Source of the DNA: Patiria pectinifera
Taxonomy: Eukaryota > Echinodermata > Asteroidea > Valvatida > Asterinidae
Reading direction: 5' to 3'
Assembly: GCA_029964075.1 (NCBI GenBank)
Contig: CM057129.1
Span: 20,885,430-20,949,429, forward strand
Length of the DNA stretch: 64,000 nt
The position numbers and the translations under genes are program-made. Shown one piece after another: positions 25,301 through 32,253 of this stretch. Positions within the stretch are counted from its first letter, which is position 1. Each line of letters opens with the position of its first letter. The notes below the pieces were generated by a model. The model saw only the letters and a program-made list of their open reading frames with translations, searched no databases and was not told the DNA's origin.

Positions 25301-28300
25301 GATTTCTGCTGGTGTGGGGACAGGTTTTCACAACTCCTCTCGTACAGTTTCTGTAGGTTTGCTGACCACTTGTCAGAAGGATTTGGGGTGTCGGGGACGG
25401 CGGGACTGACTGGGTTGACTGCGTATGACGTTGGGCGGGCATGCTCTCTGCACACACGCGTTACTCGATAGAGGTGATCGGTTTCACAGTTTTCCTGCTC
25501 GGCTATGAGCTCAACCGCATCAACTTCATGCAGATATCCAAGCGTTGTACCTGCTTGAAGTTCAATATTCTCGGGTGAAGTGTTCACCAGCCGGACGGGG
25601 ATGCCGATGTCTTCTCGGCGGGGATCAATGAGTGAGCTGCCAACCACAACATTGTGACGAAGATTGGCAGGTTCAACGACTGCATACATGGAACTCAGTT
25701 TGTGATGATCAGCTATACCCTCTGCTACCCACTCGCTGCATGCTGGAATTGTAGTGTTCTGCTTCAGTGCGATCTTAACTACACGGGGAGGGGCCCCTTG
25801 AACTGTCCACTGGACCCAGTTACCGGCAATACGTATGCCGTTGCGTGCCTCCAATATGCAATCATAATGGTATAGAAAGTCATAGCCAAGGATTCCTTCA
25901 TCGCTGATGGGGGCGACAAATGCATCCCATTGGAAGTGCTGTTCGCCAATCATCATGTCGATTGTGGCAACACCTTCAATGTCAATGAGTTCCTTGTTTG
26001 CAGTTTCTAGTTTTGTGCTCTTGCACAGGGGTTTGAGTTCAGGGCGTTTTTCAGCAGGGATCTGGCTGAAAAGTGCTGAAGAAATGATGTTCACCGCCGC
26101 TCCGGTGTCGACTAAAAGTTCGCTGTCTTGGTCGCATATCTGCACTCGCAAAAATGCAGACATGCCTTGAAATTGCTGTCTACCCATTCGTATAGTGTTC
26201 TGTTCATTGGGACGGACCGGTGCCAGGCCGGACGGCACCGTCCGCGTTAGTTTTCCGTCTGTATGACGACGACCTCCTTGGCCGCTATGTCCCGATCGGG
26301 GCACTTGTTTGCAAAGTGGCCGGGCTTGCCACATTTGAAACAAGTAACATCCATCAGCTGTTTCTTGGCTTCAGCAGGCTTGGCGGAATTCTGCTTGTTG
26401 GCGGGCTTATCTTTGATCAGTTTGACAATTCCGTTTAACCGTCGGTCGAGGTTGTCTTGGAACTTTTTGAACTGCTTTTGGTTGACGAACCCTGGATTAG
26501 CCTCAGATGCTGCCTGTACGGTGTTCACACGATGTGATTTTCCCGAGCTTGTGGTGTCACGGAGGCTCAGGAAGTTTTCCACCGCCGTTGTTGCCTCCTC
26601 AAGGGACATGGGATTCGTCATGCCAACGGAAACTGCCATCTGCTGGTCGGGGAGGCCCTTCACAAAATGACGAAGGGCGATGCTCTCCCTGGTAACTGGA
26701 TCTGCCGTAGGGTAGCCACGAAAGACGAGGCGGCGAATGTCGGCTACAAACTCCACCAGCTTCTCCTGCGGCTGATGTCTCCTCGCTTCTAGCTGAGCGA
26801 TGTAGTAATTTGGCAATTGTCGTTCGCCAAATCGTTTACCAAGCTCCTTCACCAGGGTGTCGGACAACTTGATTGCTTCGGGATCCAGTTGCTGGTACAC
26901 GTACTCGGCCGCCTTTCCACGTAGACTGCTGACAAGTCGGAAGCGCTTTTCTTCCTCGGACCAGCCGCAAGCCTCGGCGAGACCCATCAGAGGTCGGACG
27001 AAGCCTTCCCATGACTTCGTGCCGTCAAATTCTCCTTGGCGAGGGAGAGGAACATCCAGCTTATGACTCGGCTGGGTTCGGAGAGGACGGGGCTCTGCTT
27101 GCTCTGCTGCTGTTGGTTTAGGGGCGTCAGCTTTTGGAACGGTGGAAGGGGCAGTACTGGGAGCGGACATCACCGGCTGTGAGTCCTTGGGCGATTTCGC
27201 TGAAACATTGGCATCTGTCTGCTCAGCCGTTGATGGGCTGTGTAATGCAGCAGTTGCTCGGAGTTGTTTCAGCTCTTTCTCCGCCTCCACTGAACGAAGC
27301 TTGAAAAGTTCAAACTGTTTTTTAAGTTCTTGAAGTTCTGCACTCTCTGCCTGTAGACTTGAATACAGGTTGGTGTCATCATCATCATACAACGACTGTA
27401 ACCTGCGAGATTTTCGCTTGGCAGGCATGTTGGCTGCTGATATTGACAAGCAGAAAGTCAGAGTCTAAAGCTGGGAGATCCGTTCAGTGGAGGGGTACAT
27501 GAAGTGACTTAATTAAAAGTCATGGTATAGTGCGATGGTGTGTGTAAGTTCGTATCCCAGCGCTTGTCACCAGTGTAACGTTTCTCTGGGGTGAGAGACA
27601 TTATCAAATAAAGAGTCAGATACAAATATCTTACACACACACACACTAGTGCTTTATTCTGGATTATTTACATCTCAGCTCATTAGAGGGCGCACTATAT
27701 ACAATGTAAAGTTAAGGCGTACATGTGTACATGTCCGGAACTCTGTCGGGGTCAGAGCCCAGATCAACAATCTAATGCTTCATATGCGGGAGCTCTGTGA
27801 AGGTCAGAGCTCAGCTCAAGAACCTACTGGGGAAGAGCCCAGTACAACAATGACCAGAACTGCCATTTCTACGCGCTTTATATAGACTTTTGGGTGCGCG
27901 TCTTAGCCAATGGGAGCATTGGATTCTGGTGGTTATGAATAATGCATCCGTGTACAAAGGCATGGGGAAAGTTCTGTATGGAAGATTTGTACACGACTGA
28001 CTTAGACAATCTACTGGAAGAAAGTCCGAGAGCAGTGGTTAGCGGGCGAAGTAGGATCACTCGTGGGTGCCTTACGGGGAACTGATCCTCAATGAAAAGG
28101 GAAAGGGAATAACTTTCTCGGTACATAGGCTTGTGTACAAGACTTAGTCTCTACACTAGCTGAGAATATACACACTAATTCTATGGAGTAAAACTATGAG
28201 ATGAAGGACGTAACCTGACCTCTAGCTACCGTAGGTCTCGGCCAGTGGGTTAGCGGGACACACTCGCTGGGGTGCACGGGGTCACTAAGGGGTGAATACA

Positions 28301-30661
28301 CGGGTAGGGTTTAGCGAGCCACATTCGCTAAATGCTCGGGGTCAATGTGGGTCTGATGCGAGGTAAGGTGTGTGAGGGGAATCCGCATCGACTCCGGGGA
28401 AAGGTGGAGGGAAAATGGCTAAGTCCTAAGTACATGTCCCATGGCGGTACATGTTCAATAGCAGTGAGTGCTACATGCATTGCGCGCTATACAATAGCGT
28501 ACTGTACAATGTGCTACACACTTGTACGTGTGTCTAAAACTTCGTGGTAAGCTTCGCGCTGTGTGAGGGCACACAGGATCGCTGCAAGCATTTCGCTGTG
28601 CACGGATTGGAATGGATTGGTTGGGAAAGAAGTAAACTACGCAATTTGCGGGAACGCAACAGTACTTTGGTTGCTTAAATACGGTCATAGTGCTTTGGTT
28701 GCTTACTTTGGTTGCTACGGGTATAGTACTTTTTGCAGTGCACAGCAAGATAGCCAAAATAGCGAATGCCATGTGACTCGTTCTCAAGATACAGAAACTG
28801 TGGGTGAGGTGTCTTAATTTGAAATATTCAGTTCAAAATTTCAATATGCTCGAATGTTCTCCCAATAATGTCCTCAAACTCTCCCTTTCTTAATGATGAC
28901 GGGGTACTTGTGCACGGAGCCCATATGATACTGGCATGAAGAGATCTTTTCAACGGTCATGTACACGCACCTTGGCGTCGAAGGTCAATCGAGAAACAGG
29001 GTAGTTATCAGGCCCATCGTAGGCAGCGTAGTGTTTGCAGCCAGCGTTGGCCCGGACGTAGCGCGAGTCATTTCCTTGCAAGCCGGTCACATATGCTCTG
29101 GTCATCTCCCCGCTTAGAAACGGACCCTCACCATATGTTTCCTAGGGAAATAAAAATTAAAAACTTGATGAGGTGTGTGAGTTTGTTTCTGCATTCAATA
29201 GGGGACGCTGAAAAATAGAGGACAATATGGCCCCCAATCCCCGAAGGGTCCCCAATTTGGCGATCTGTACAAAACATATGGGAGGTCTTCCTAAAAAGTT
29301 AAATAGGGTCCCCGATTTCAGGCAAATACACACTTGCTAGTGTATGTGTGTTCGCAAGTTGATTGCAAGCTTGCATGGTATAATCATGAAACTTTGAACA
29401 AAGATACATGATCCATATATCACTCCGACGTCAAGTTGACGTCATCAAGTATCAAAATTAAAGCGATTTTAGATCAAAAGTTACCACCTTCTTTCACATT
29501 AAACTACCTGGGGGGGGGGGGGGCACACTGAGAATTTGTGTGGGGGGGGGCATGTTCCTCCCAGGCCCCCCGCCTCCTTCCCCTTGGCTACGCCCCTGTA
29601 ATTGCCAAATGTGGCAGCAGCATTCTACAGTCTGTACATGACATATGCAGATTGTTTCTACTATTAAACAAGGGTAATTTCCAGCACTCCCAAAACACGG
29701 ATCTGACAACGCATGATATTCTGGTGAGTTCCTACCTGGTTGCGGCCCCACAGTGGGTGTCTCATGATGTTGATGACAGGACTGAAGCAGCTCAGGCCAC
29801 CTCGGCTTACATAGATGCCGTGCTGGGTCAGGTTGTTGTGCCTGGCCCGGACCTCAGAACCAATAGCTTCGGCAACTCTGTACAGCAGATCTGTGCTGAA
29901 AGACCAATAAACAAATGACATTAACAATAATAATAGTTTATAGGCCTATTTGTTTGTTTGTGTAACTATTTTGCAGTTGGCCAGAACATGGCTAGAAAAT
30001 CCCACAAAAGTGTAAGCCTAAGAAAAAAGTGGAGTCAGGTTCCACCATTTGGAAAGAATTCCACACGTACGCCATTCCCTGCAATGACTTATCAACCATC
30101 AAAAAGCGGTAACAATGTCCTAAAAAGTGAAACATAGCACAATTAGCAGGGAAAATATTGATGCATTTTTAGTGAGAAAACACTTAAAATTTTTTAGAGC
30201 AGTCTCATATAAAGCTTAGCCTTAGGGTTTGTACACAGAACGTCAAGTGACGTCCGTATTTATACATGGTATATGAAATTCTTTCCCAACATTCTTTCCC
30301 ATGAGATAAATTTAACGATATACAATTACCTAAAAGTTGCAGCCAATCCAATAGACTGCGGGAATGATGTTGCATTGTAGACCTTATCTCCGTGTAGGCA
30401 TTCGTCGTCCCAGATGAAAGGGTTAATGCCTAGGCGGGGGATCGGCGGCGCCGGGTCGTTCCTGGTCTCGCCACCCCGCGCCATCTGAAGGGTCATTTCA
30501 TCCAGGGCCAATCGGGACATCAAGTCATCCAGTCGCTCATCCCATGGGAGGGAATCGTCTTGGAACGGGAAAGTGGTCGTCACTACTCCCGGCAGAACGA
30601 TCACTTGCACGAGGACGATGTAAAATAGGCCCCCTAGTAGAAAATCGCAGGCTGTCAACAT
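13336..30661 (-). CDS. GH3 beta-xylosidase-like gene B, complete, 10 coding exons, 750 aa
   Basis: Complete secreted GH3 glycosidase. Exons in transcript order: 30661-30330, 29895-29736, 29141-28971, 18444-18353, 17878-17407, 17222-17000, 16544-16455, 15872-15664, 14741-14538, 13635-13336. All junctions are GT-AG and the frame stays open. Order of parts: signal peptide (about 1-27), GH3 TIM-barrel domain with WDDECLHG, MRHPLWGR, K200-H201 and the nucleophile in GYVVSD (Asp282), then the second alpha/beta domain with the E-x-E-G-x-D-R motif (about 488-494), then a C-terminal fibronectin-III-like domain (about 600-735). About 750 aa is the usual size for bacterial-, fungal- and plant-type GH3 xylosidases. 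Two oddities: the residues after the nucleophile read EAALTLIYTMH, where gene C has AGALRAVYAAH, and intron 3 is stretched to 10.5 kb by a Ty3/gypsy element. Exon 8 is one codon shorter than in C. Substrate is inferred from family only. Confidence 0.92.
14795..15090. repeat. gagtccaagtc/caagtcaa repeat, intron 8 of gene B
   Basis: Both ends are dense in gagtcc, caagtc and gagtctgag words in roughly inverted orientation (gtcgagtccaagtcagag at the left, gtccgagtctgagtcatgac at the right). This suggests a degraded MITE. The same block is in gene C at about 40930-41225. Confidence 0.4.
16170..16250 (-). repeat. tRNA-derived repeat, intron 7 of gene B
   Basis: On the minus strand it reads agctcagtggtcgagtc (A box), then a short stem-loop, then gggttcgagtctcaccc (B box), at proper spacing. 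The acceptor stem does not close. A sister copy lies at 42295-42380. A further B-box-like cgggttcgagtctcacc type motif occurs on the plus strand near 15520, also shared with gene C near 41648. Confidence 0.5.
19007..19281. mobile_element. hAT-like MITE in intron 3 of gene B, 8-bp target duplication
   Basis: 275-bp element starting catgggcgtcgcgagg and ending cctggcgacgcccatg. It is flanked on both sides by gctgtatg (18999-19006 and 19282-19289), an exact 8-bp target duplication as made by hAT transposases. The interior is a G tract and an A-rich tract without coding sequence. Not seen at the matching position of gene A. Confidence 0.85.
20275..21359 (-). repeat. 3' LTR of the gypsy element
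   Basis: 1085 bp, begins tgtaacgtctctctgg and ends ggaacgcaaca on the plus strand. It holds a TATA box (minus ctatataaag, 20577-20586), an AATAAA poly(A) signal (minus, 20354-20359) and a CA microsatellite (20333-20348). The TATA-to-AATAAA distance of about 225 bp fits a U3-R-U5 layout. Confidence 0.93.
21360..21373 (-). other. Polypurine tract of the gypsy element
   Basis: On the minus strand ctagggggagatag lies directly before the 3' LTR. This is the expected position for plus-strand priming. Confidence 0.75.
21691..26343 (-). CDS. pol: Pol polyprotein of the gypsy element
   Basis: Open frame of 1550 codons with no stop. Translation probably begins by -1 frameshift from gag, since the frames overlap at 26343-26247 and the first ATG lies inside gag. 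Residue positions count from 26343: aspartic protease with LLVDTGAA (77-83); reverse transcriptase with YLDD (536-539); RNase H with TDAS (683-686) and TDHSALRW; integrase with an H2C2 zinc finger (about 1132-1172) and D1201, D1261, E1297 as the DDE triad (VTDILG, HSDQG, GQAERFN). A spacer of about 235 residues between RNase H and integrase is Ser/Thr/Pro-rich and carries a hydrophobic stretch (892-910). All catalytic residues are present, so the element may be active. Confidence 0.93.
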   Translation of the reverse strand: MFQMWQARPLCKQVPRSGHSGQGGRRHTDGKLTRTVPSGLAPVRPNEQNTIRMGRQQFQGMSAFLRVQICDQDSELLVDTGAAVNIISSALFSQIPAEKRPELKPLCKSTKLETANKELIDIEGVATIDMMIGEQHFQWDAFVAPISDEGILGYDFLYHYDCILEARNGIRIAGNWVQWTVQGAPPRVVKIALKQNTTIPACSEWVAEGIADHHKLSSMYAVVEPANLRHNVVVGSSLIDPRREDIGIPVRLVNTSPENIELQAGTTLGYLHEVDAVELIAEQENCETDHLYRVTRVCREHARPTSYAVNPVSPAVPDTPNPSDKWSANLQKLYERSCENLSPHQQKSLCELLASHENTFAKSAEDLGKTSIVQHTIDTGDARPIRQPPRRPPKAFQGEEEKVLESQLKAGVIRESTSPWASPMVFVRKKDGTTRPCVDYRKLNDVTRRDAYPLPRVDDCLDCLSGAKIFSTLDLQSGYWQIEVKKEDRPKTAFVTRSGLYEYVTMPFGLCNAPSTFERCMELVLKGLQWRTLLIYLDDIIILSSTFSEHIERLGEVLRRLGNAGLKLKPSKCKLFQTEVLFLGHIITPDGVKPDPGKVSAVQNWPTPKNITEVRSFLGLCSYYRRFIAQFATIASPLHCLLEAGQTFKWTHDCQAAFEKLKAALTGNEVMSYPNDDGLFIIDTDASDSGIGATLSQLQWCDRTQREEERPIAYASRSMTKPQRRYCTTRRELLAIVTFLQYFRHYLLGKQFLIRTDHSALRWVMSFREPVDQMARWLQILSQFDFKIEHRPGRKHGNADALSRVPCDPDDCPCYDGTTILAELPCGGCEKCKAKSELWSDFSKVDDVVPLLTRRVNATSAEVQFPKRTSAADDQPSSNDVNPQAKPVSPRTVLVLMATLVTLLLVPVCSIGKLIWRSCSEFTCSDFDDGQFKGRFSHTATPTGETPGQANLPTAIRVVRPNNRTKPATKSSDSAGTELNCNAPCIPQKDANAGSSTGQQLAEQSSPTGQQDDQDGEVTSDRAPSSAPAGLSAGRATSWVGGYTTEEIANLQTADPDLRIIMELMTKSPERPSRDQIARESPATRNLWLLWQQLVLKDGVLFKRWVTPDQTQSYLQLVIPRELQRAVLQAAHDAVTSAHLGVKKTAQKIKCQFYWYRLKETVRDWVRKCAKCGARKRPHTTPRAHLEDYRVGAPMDRLVTDILGPFPISDNGNKYILLVGDQFTKWMEAYPIPDQKAETVAHKIVYKYISRFGPPLDIHSDQGRTYESHLMQQVCKLLEIHKTRTSPYHPSANGQAERFNQVLVDMIAVYVDSDQRNWDIHLPLLTSAYRSCQHESTGYSPNMLMLGRETHLPIALVLGGPNTEDQPQDECEYVASVRKRMETVHHLVRQHLGKSVNQIGDLVYMRDSTKTPGLSPKLKRAKWAGPCVILRTLSDLLFEVRFKQRGRTKILHHDRLKQYLSDEVPKWMLDLRKTLLEKVSLSKDDAVPRSNARKTSSTKRADDPSSAPPARVSGSSPLTVAPSATGTSPFMSERRSTRSKRRTARLQDYF
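23612..23672 (-). other. Hydrophobic, membrane-like segment inside the Pol spacer
   Basis: Codes TVLVLMATLVTLLLVPVCS (residues about 892-910), long and hydrophobic enough for one membrane helix. It is followed by Lys/Arg and Cys residues (KLIWRSC) and preceded by a Pro/Ser-rich stretch. Such a segment between RNase H and integrase is not a usual part of gypsy Pol. Confidence 0.6.
26247..27449 (-). CDS. gag: Gag polyprotein of the gypsy element (400 aa)
   Basis: Structural protein of the retrotransposon particle. The N-terminal third is charged with a probable coiled coil (ELQELKKQFELFKLRSVEAE region, about 35-65) and then low complexity (Ala/Pro/Thr). The middle third is a retrotransposon-gag type capsid domain (block with WEGFVRPLMGLAEACGW, about 147-165). 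The C-terminus has one CCHC zinc knuckle (CFKCGKPGHFANKC). The frame is open from ATG to a TAA at 26249-26247, which follows ggaaaac. Pol overlaps the last 97 bases in the -1 frame. Confidence 0.9.
   Translation of the reverse strand: MSISAANMPAKRKSRRLQSLYDDDDTNLYSSLQAESAELQELKKQFELFKLRSVEAEKELKQLRATAALHSPSTAEQTDANVSAKSPKDSQPVMSAPSTAPSTVPKADAPKPTAAEQAEPRPLRTQPSHKLDVPLPRQGEFDGTKSWEGFVRPLMGLAEACGWSEEEKRFRLVSSLRGKAAEYVYQQLDPEAIKLSDTLVKELGKRFGERQLPNYYIAQLEARRHQPQEKLVEFVADIRRLVFRGYPTADPVTRESIALRHFVKGLPDQQMAVSVGMTNPMSLEEATTAVENFLSLRDTTSSGKSHRVNTVQAASEANPGFVNQKQFKKFQDNLDRRLNGIVKLIKDKPANKQNSAKPAEAKKQLMDVTCFKCGKPGHFANKCPDRDIAAKEVVVIQTEN
27555..27572 (-). other. Primer-binding site candidate of the gypsy element
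   Basis: One base after the 5' LTR the minus strand reads tggtgacaagcgctggga. The TGG start and the position fit a tRNA primer-binding site. The tRNA was not identified. Confidence 0.65.
27574..28661 (-). repeat. 5' LTR of the gypsy element
   Basis: 1088 bp, near-identical to 20275-21359. Visible differences include gttctgtatggaag against gttctctgtgggag, and tgctacatgc against tgctatgc. The TATA box is at 27876-27885 on the minus strand. Confidence 0.93.
29508..29598. mobile_element. G/C-tract repeat ending ctacgcccctg, intron 2 of gene B
   Basis: Orthologous position to 5629-5711 in gene A. It retains the catgttcctcccagg core and the ctacgcccctg end. Confidence 0.45.
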
Positions 30662-31479
30662 TGCGATTATTGTGAACAGGCTACGTTGAGAAACTTTGCA
30701 GTGAATTGCCCACTGACTGTACACGCACGCACTGCACTGCTTGCTGCCGTGCGTGTGAACACGGTCGGACTCGGAGTGAGTGAAGAAAAATAAAACTAAA
30801 GTAAAAGTCGATTATTTAGACAGTGCTGCCTGTCAGTTTTCACGCTTTTCCTTGAAGCCGCAACATACCAGGCAGTAGACAAATCACGGGGAAGTTATTT
30901 AGGGATTTTCTTCGCTGGACTCACGACATGCATGACTGTTGCAGCTGTAGGCCTAGTTCGTTGTTGTTGTTCAGTCAAACATCATGTGACTAGTATAAGC
31001 TCCTCAAACCTAAAAATAACATCGGTCCCGAATAAAAACTACTGAGGGCGCACTCACTACTAGCGGTGGTACCATAGACATGTAACGAACCTAGGTTCTT
31101 TATGTCTATGGGTGGTACGCGGTACGGTACGGATGTACCCCTGTATTAAAATTCCCATAAACACCAGTGGTAAATGCCCATACTTCAAAATGCTTTTTAA
31201 AATACTCAGAACTCTCACAGGTATTTAAGCTGCACAGAAAAATGATGATCAACATGTCATTTTTAATTTCATTTTCATTTTCTGGTGGGTTGACCGTTGA
31301 CTTTTCGAGAAATTCTCACCCAGAGAAGACGACCCCTATTTTTCCCAAAGCGGGAAAGTAGCCATTTTGAACAACAATATCCCTCGGCCTCCACAACAGG
31401 GCAAAATAGCGCCACCTTCGAGCCCAATTGCATCCAAAATGTTCATGTAATTGGAAGCCCCAAGTCGATCCAGGCCAAT

Positions 31480-32060
31480 TGACTTGTGCACCGTGCGGAG
31501 CCGACCACAGGGGAACACGCATCCGGCGCATGCGCGGAACGGAGCCGTTTCCATTAAGAAACGTGCGTCCGTCGTATATGAATGCGTGTGTTACGGGGCT
31601 GTTCTGGAGGGAAACGTGCACCTGATGGTGTATTGGTGTGTGTGGAACGGAGACGTTCCAGAAGGAAACGGGCATCCGTCGTATGCTGTTCCCATCGTGG
31701 GCCCTGGCATGCACTTGTGTCAATGCAGAAGACGCGGGGCGCCAAGGACGATCAAGCCTGGCCACCCCTGCTGCAACAACAGGCGCAACTCGGCAGTGTT
31801 CCGAATGGAACGGAGTGTCTGGTGTGCCGCTGTGCATCGCGGGGCGACACCTTGTGGGACTTGGCACAAGGCTTGCTGGCAAAACCATCCCGTAGCAGCC
31901 CAAAATGAAGCCCCGCCCCTGCCGCATCGACAGGCACAGCCCGACAACGTTCAGAGTTGAACGTCTGCTGTGCCGCCGTGTACAGCGCGGGGCGGTTCCG
32001 CGGGTCCCCGTGGGATCTAGCATGTAGGCCCAGCTGGCTCCCCGAAACCCTGAAAAATTC
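31480..32060. repeat. GC-rich diverged tandem repeats between genes B and C
   Basis: Two layers are visible. At about 31530-31690 a unit of about 55 bp repeats three times (gaacggagccgtttcc / tacggggctgttctgg / gaacggagacgttcc, each followed by gg(g)aaacg or aagaaacg). At about 31750-32045 a unit of about 160 bp repeats (marks: tg(c/t)tgtgccg, gcgcggggcg, tgggat/tgggac). A long minus-strand frame (31316-32074) crosses this stretch, but it is explained by low stop-codon density and repeat structure. GC content is clearly higher than in the neighbours. Confidence 0.6.
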
Positions 32061-32217
32061 CAACTCCGAGTCATCCAACGTGACGAATGCTTTATTTGCT
32101 GGCCATCTCACTAGGTTGGTCTACGCTCTGCGAGGCCCTGATCCAGCGTGCGTACCCGCCGCGTGGCGAGTCAGATGCCAGACTAACTCGACCCGGTGTA
32201 TTCATGGCGAAAAACAC

Positions 32218-32252
<35 letters not shown>

Positions 32253-32253
32253 T
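32218..32253. repeat. (TCA)n microsatellite at the 3' end of a LINE
   Basis: Eleven or twelve perfect tca units. On the minus strand they read (atg)n directly after the reverse-transcriptase 3' region, the place where CR1/L2-type LINEs carry a short tandem tail. Confidence 0.85.

Larger units (their letters stand above)
20275..28661 (-). mobile_element. Ty3/gypsy LTR retrotransposon, near-intact, in intron 3 of gene B
   Basis: 8387-bp element bounded by TG...CA long terminal repeats and flanked by gtac on both sides (20271-20274, 28662-28665). The matching intron of gene A (about 1270-1340) gives the empty site. It has the same orientation as the host gene. Order in element sense: 5' LTR, primer-binding site, gag, pol (protease, reverse transcriptase, RNase H, integrase), purine tract, 3' LTR. 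This domain order with integrase last defines Ty3/gypsy. By hand count the LTRs differ by about a dozen substitutions and a few small indels, so the insertion is recent. No envelope-type gene is present. Confidence 0.95.
11347..31470. repeat. Segmental duplication unit B (gene B with both flanks)
   Basis: Matches unit C from 11347 (aggaatattgtgtg...) through the 3' flank, all introns and the 5' flank, and matches unit A through 31470. It is longer than C mainly because of the gypsy element in intron 3. The 3' flank includes a duplicated 275-bp block and a tRNA-like segment that unit C also has, so these predate the segmental duplication. Confidence 0.8.

Noticed and set aside
20275..28661. 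Endogenous retrovirus with an envelope gene
   Set aside because: No open frame lies between the integrase end (21691) and the purine tract (21373) that could encode an envelope protein; a plain gypsy retrotransposon.
31316..32074. 252-codon open frame on the minus strand
   Set aside because: No recognisable domain. It lies in GC-rich tandem repeats where stops are rare, and overlapping frames on both strands are equally open.
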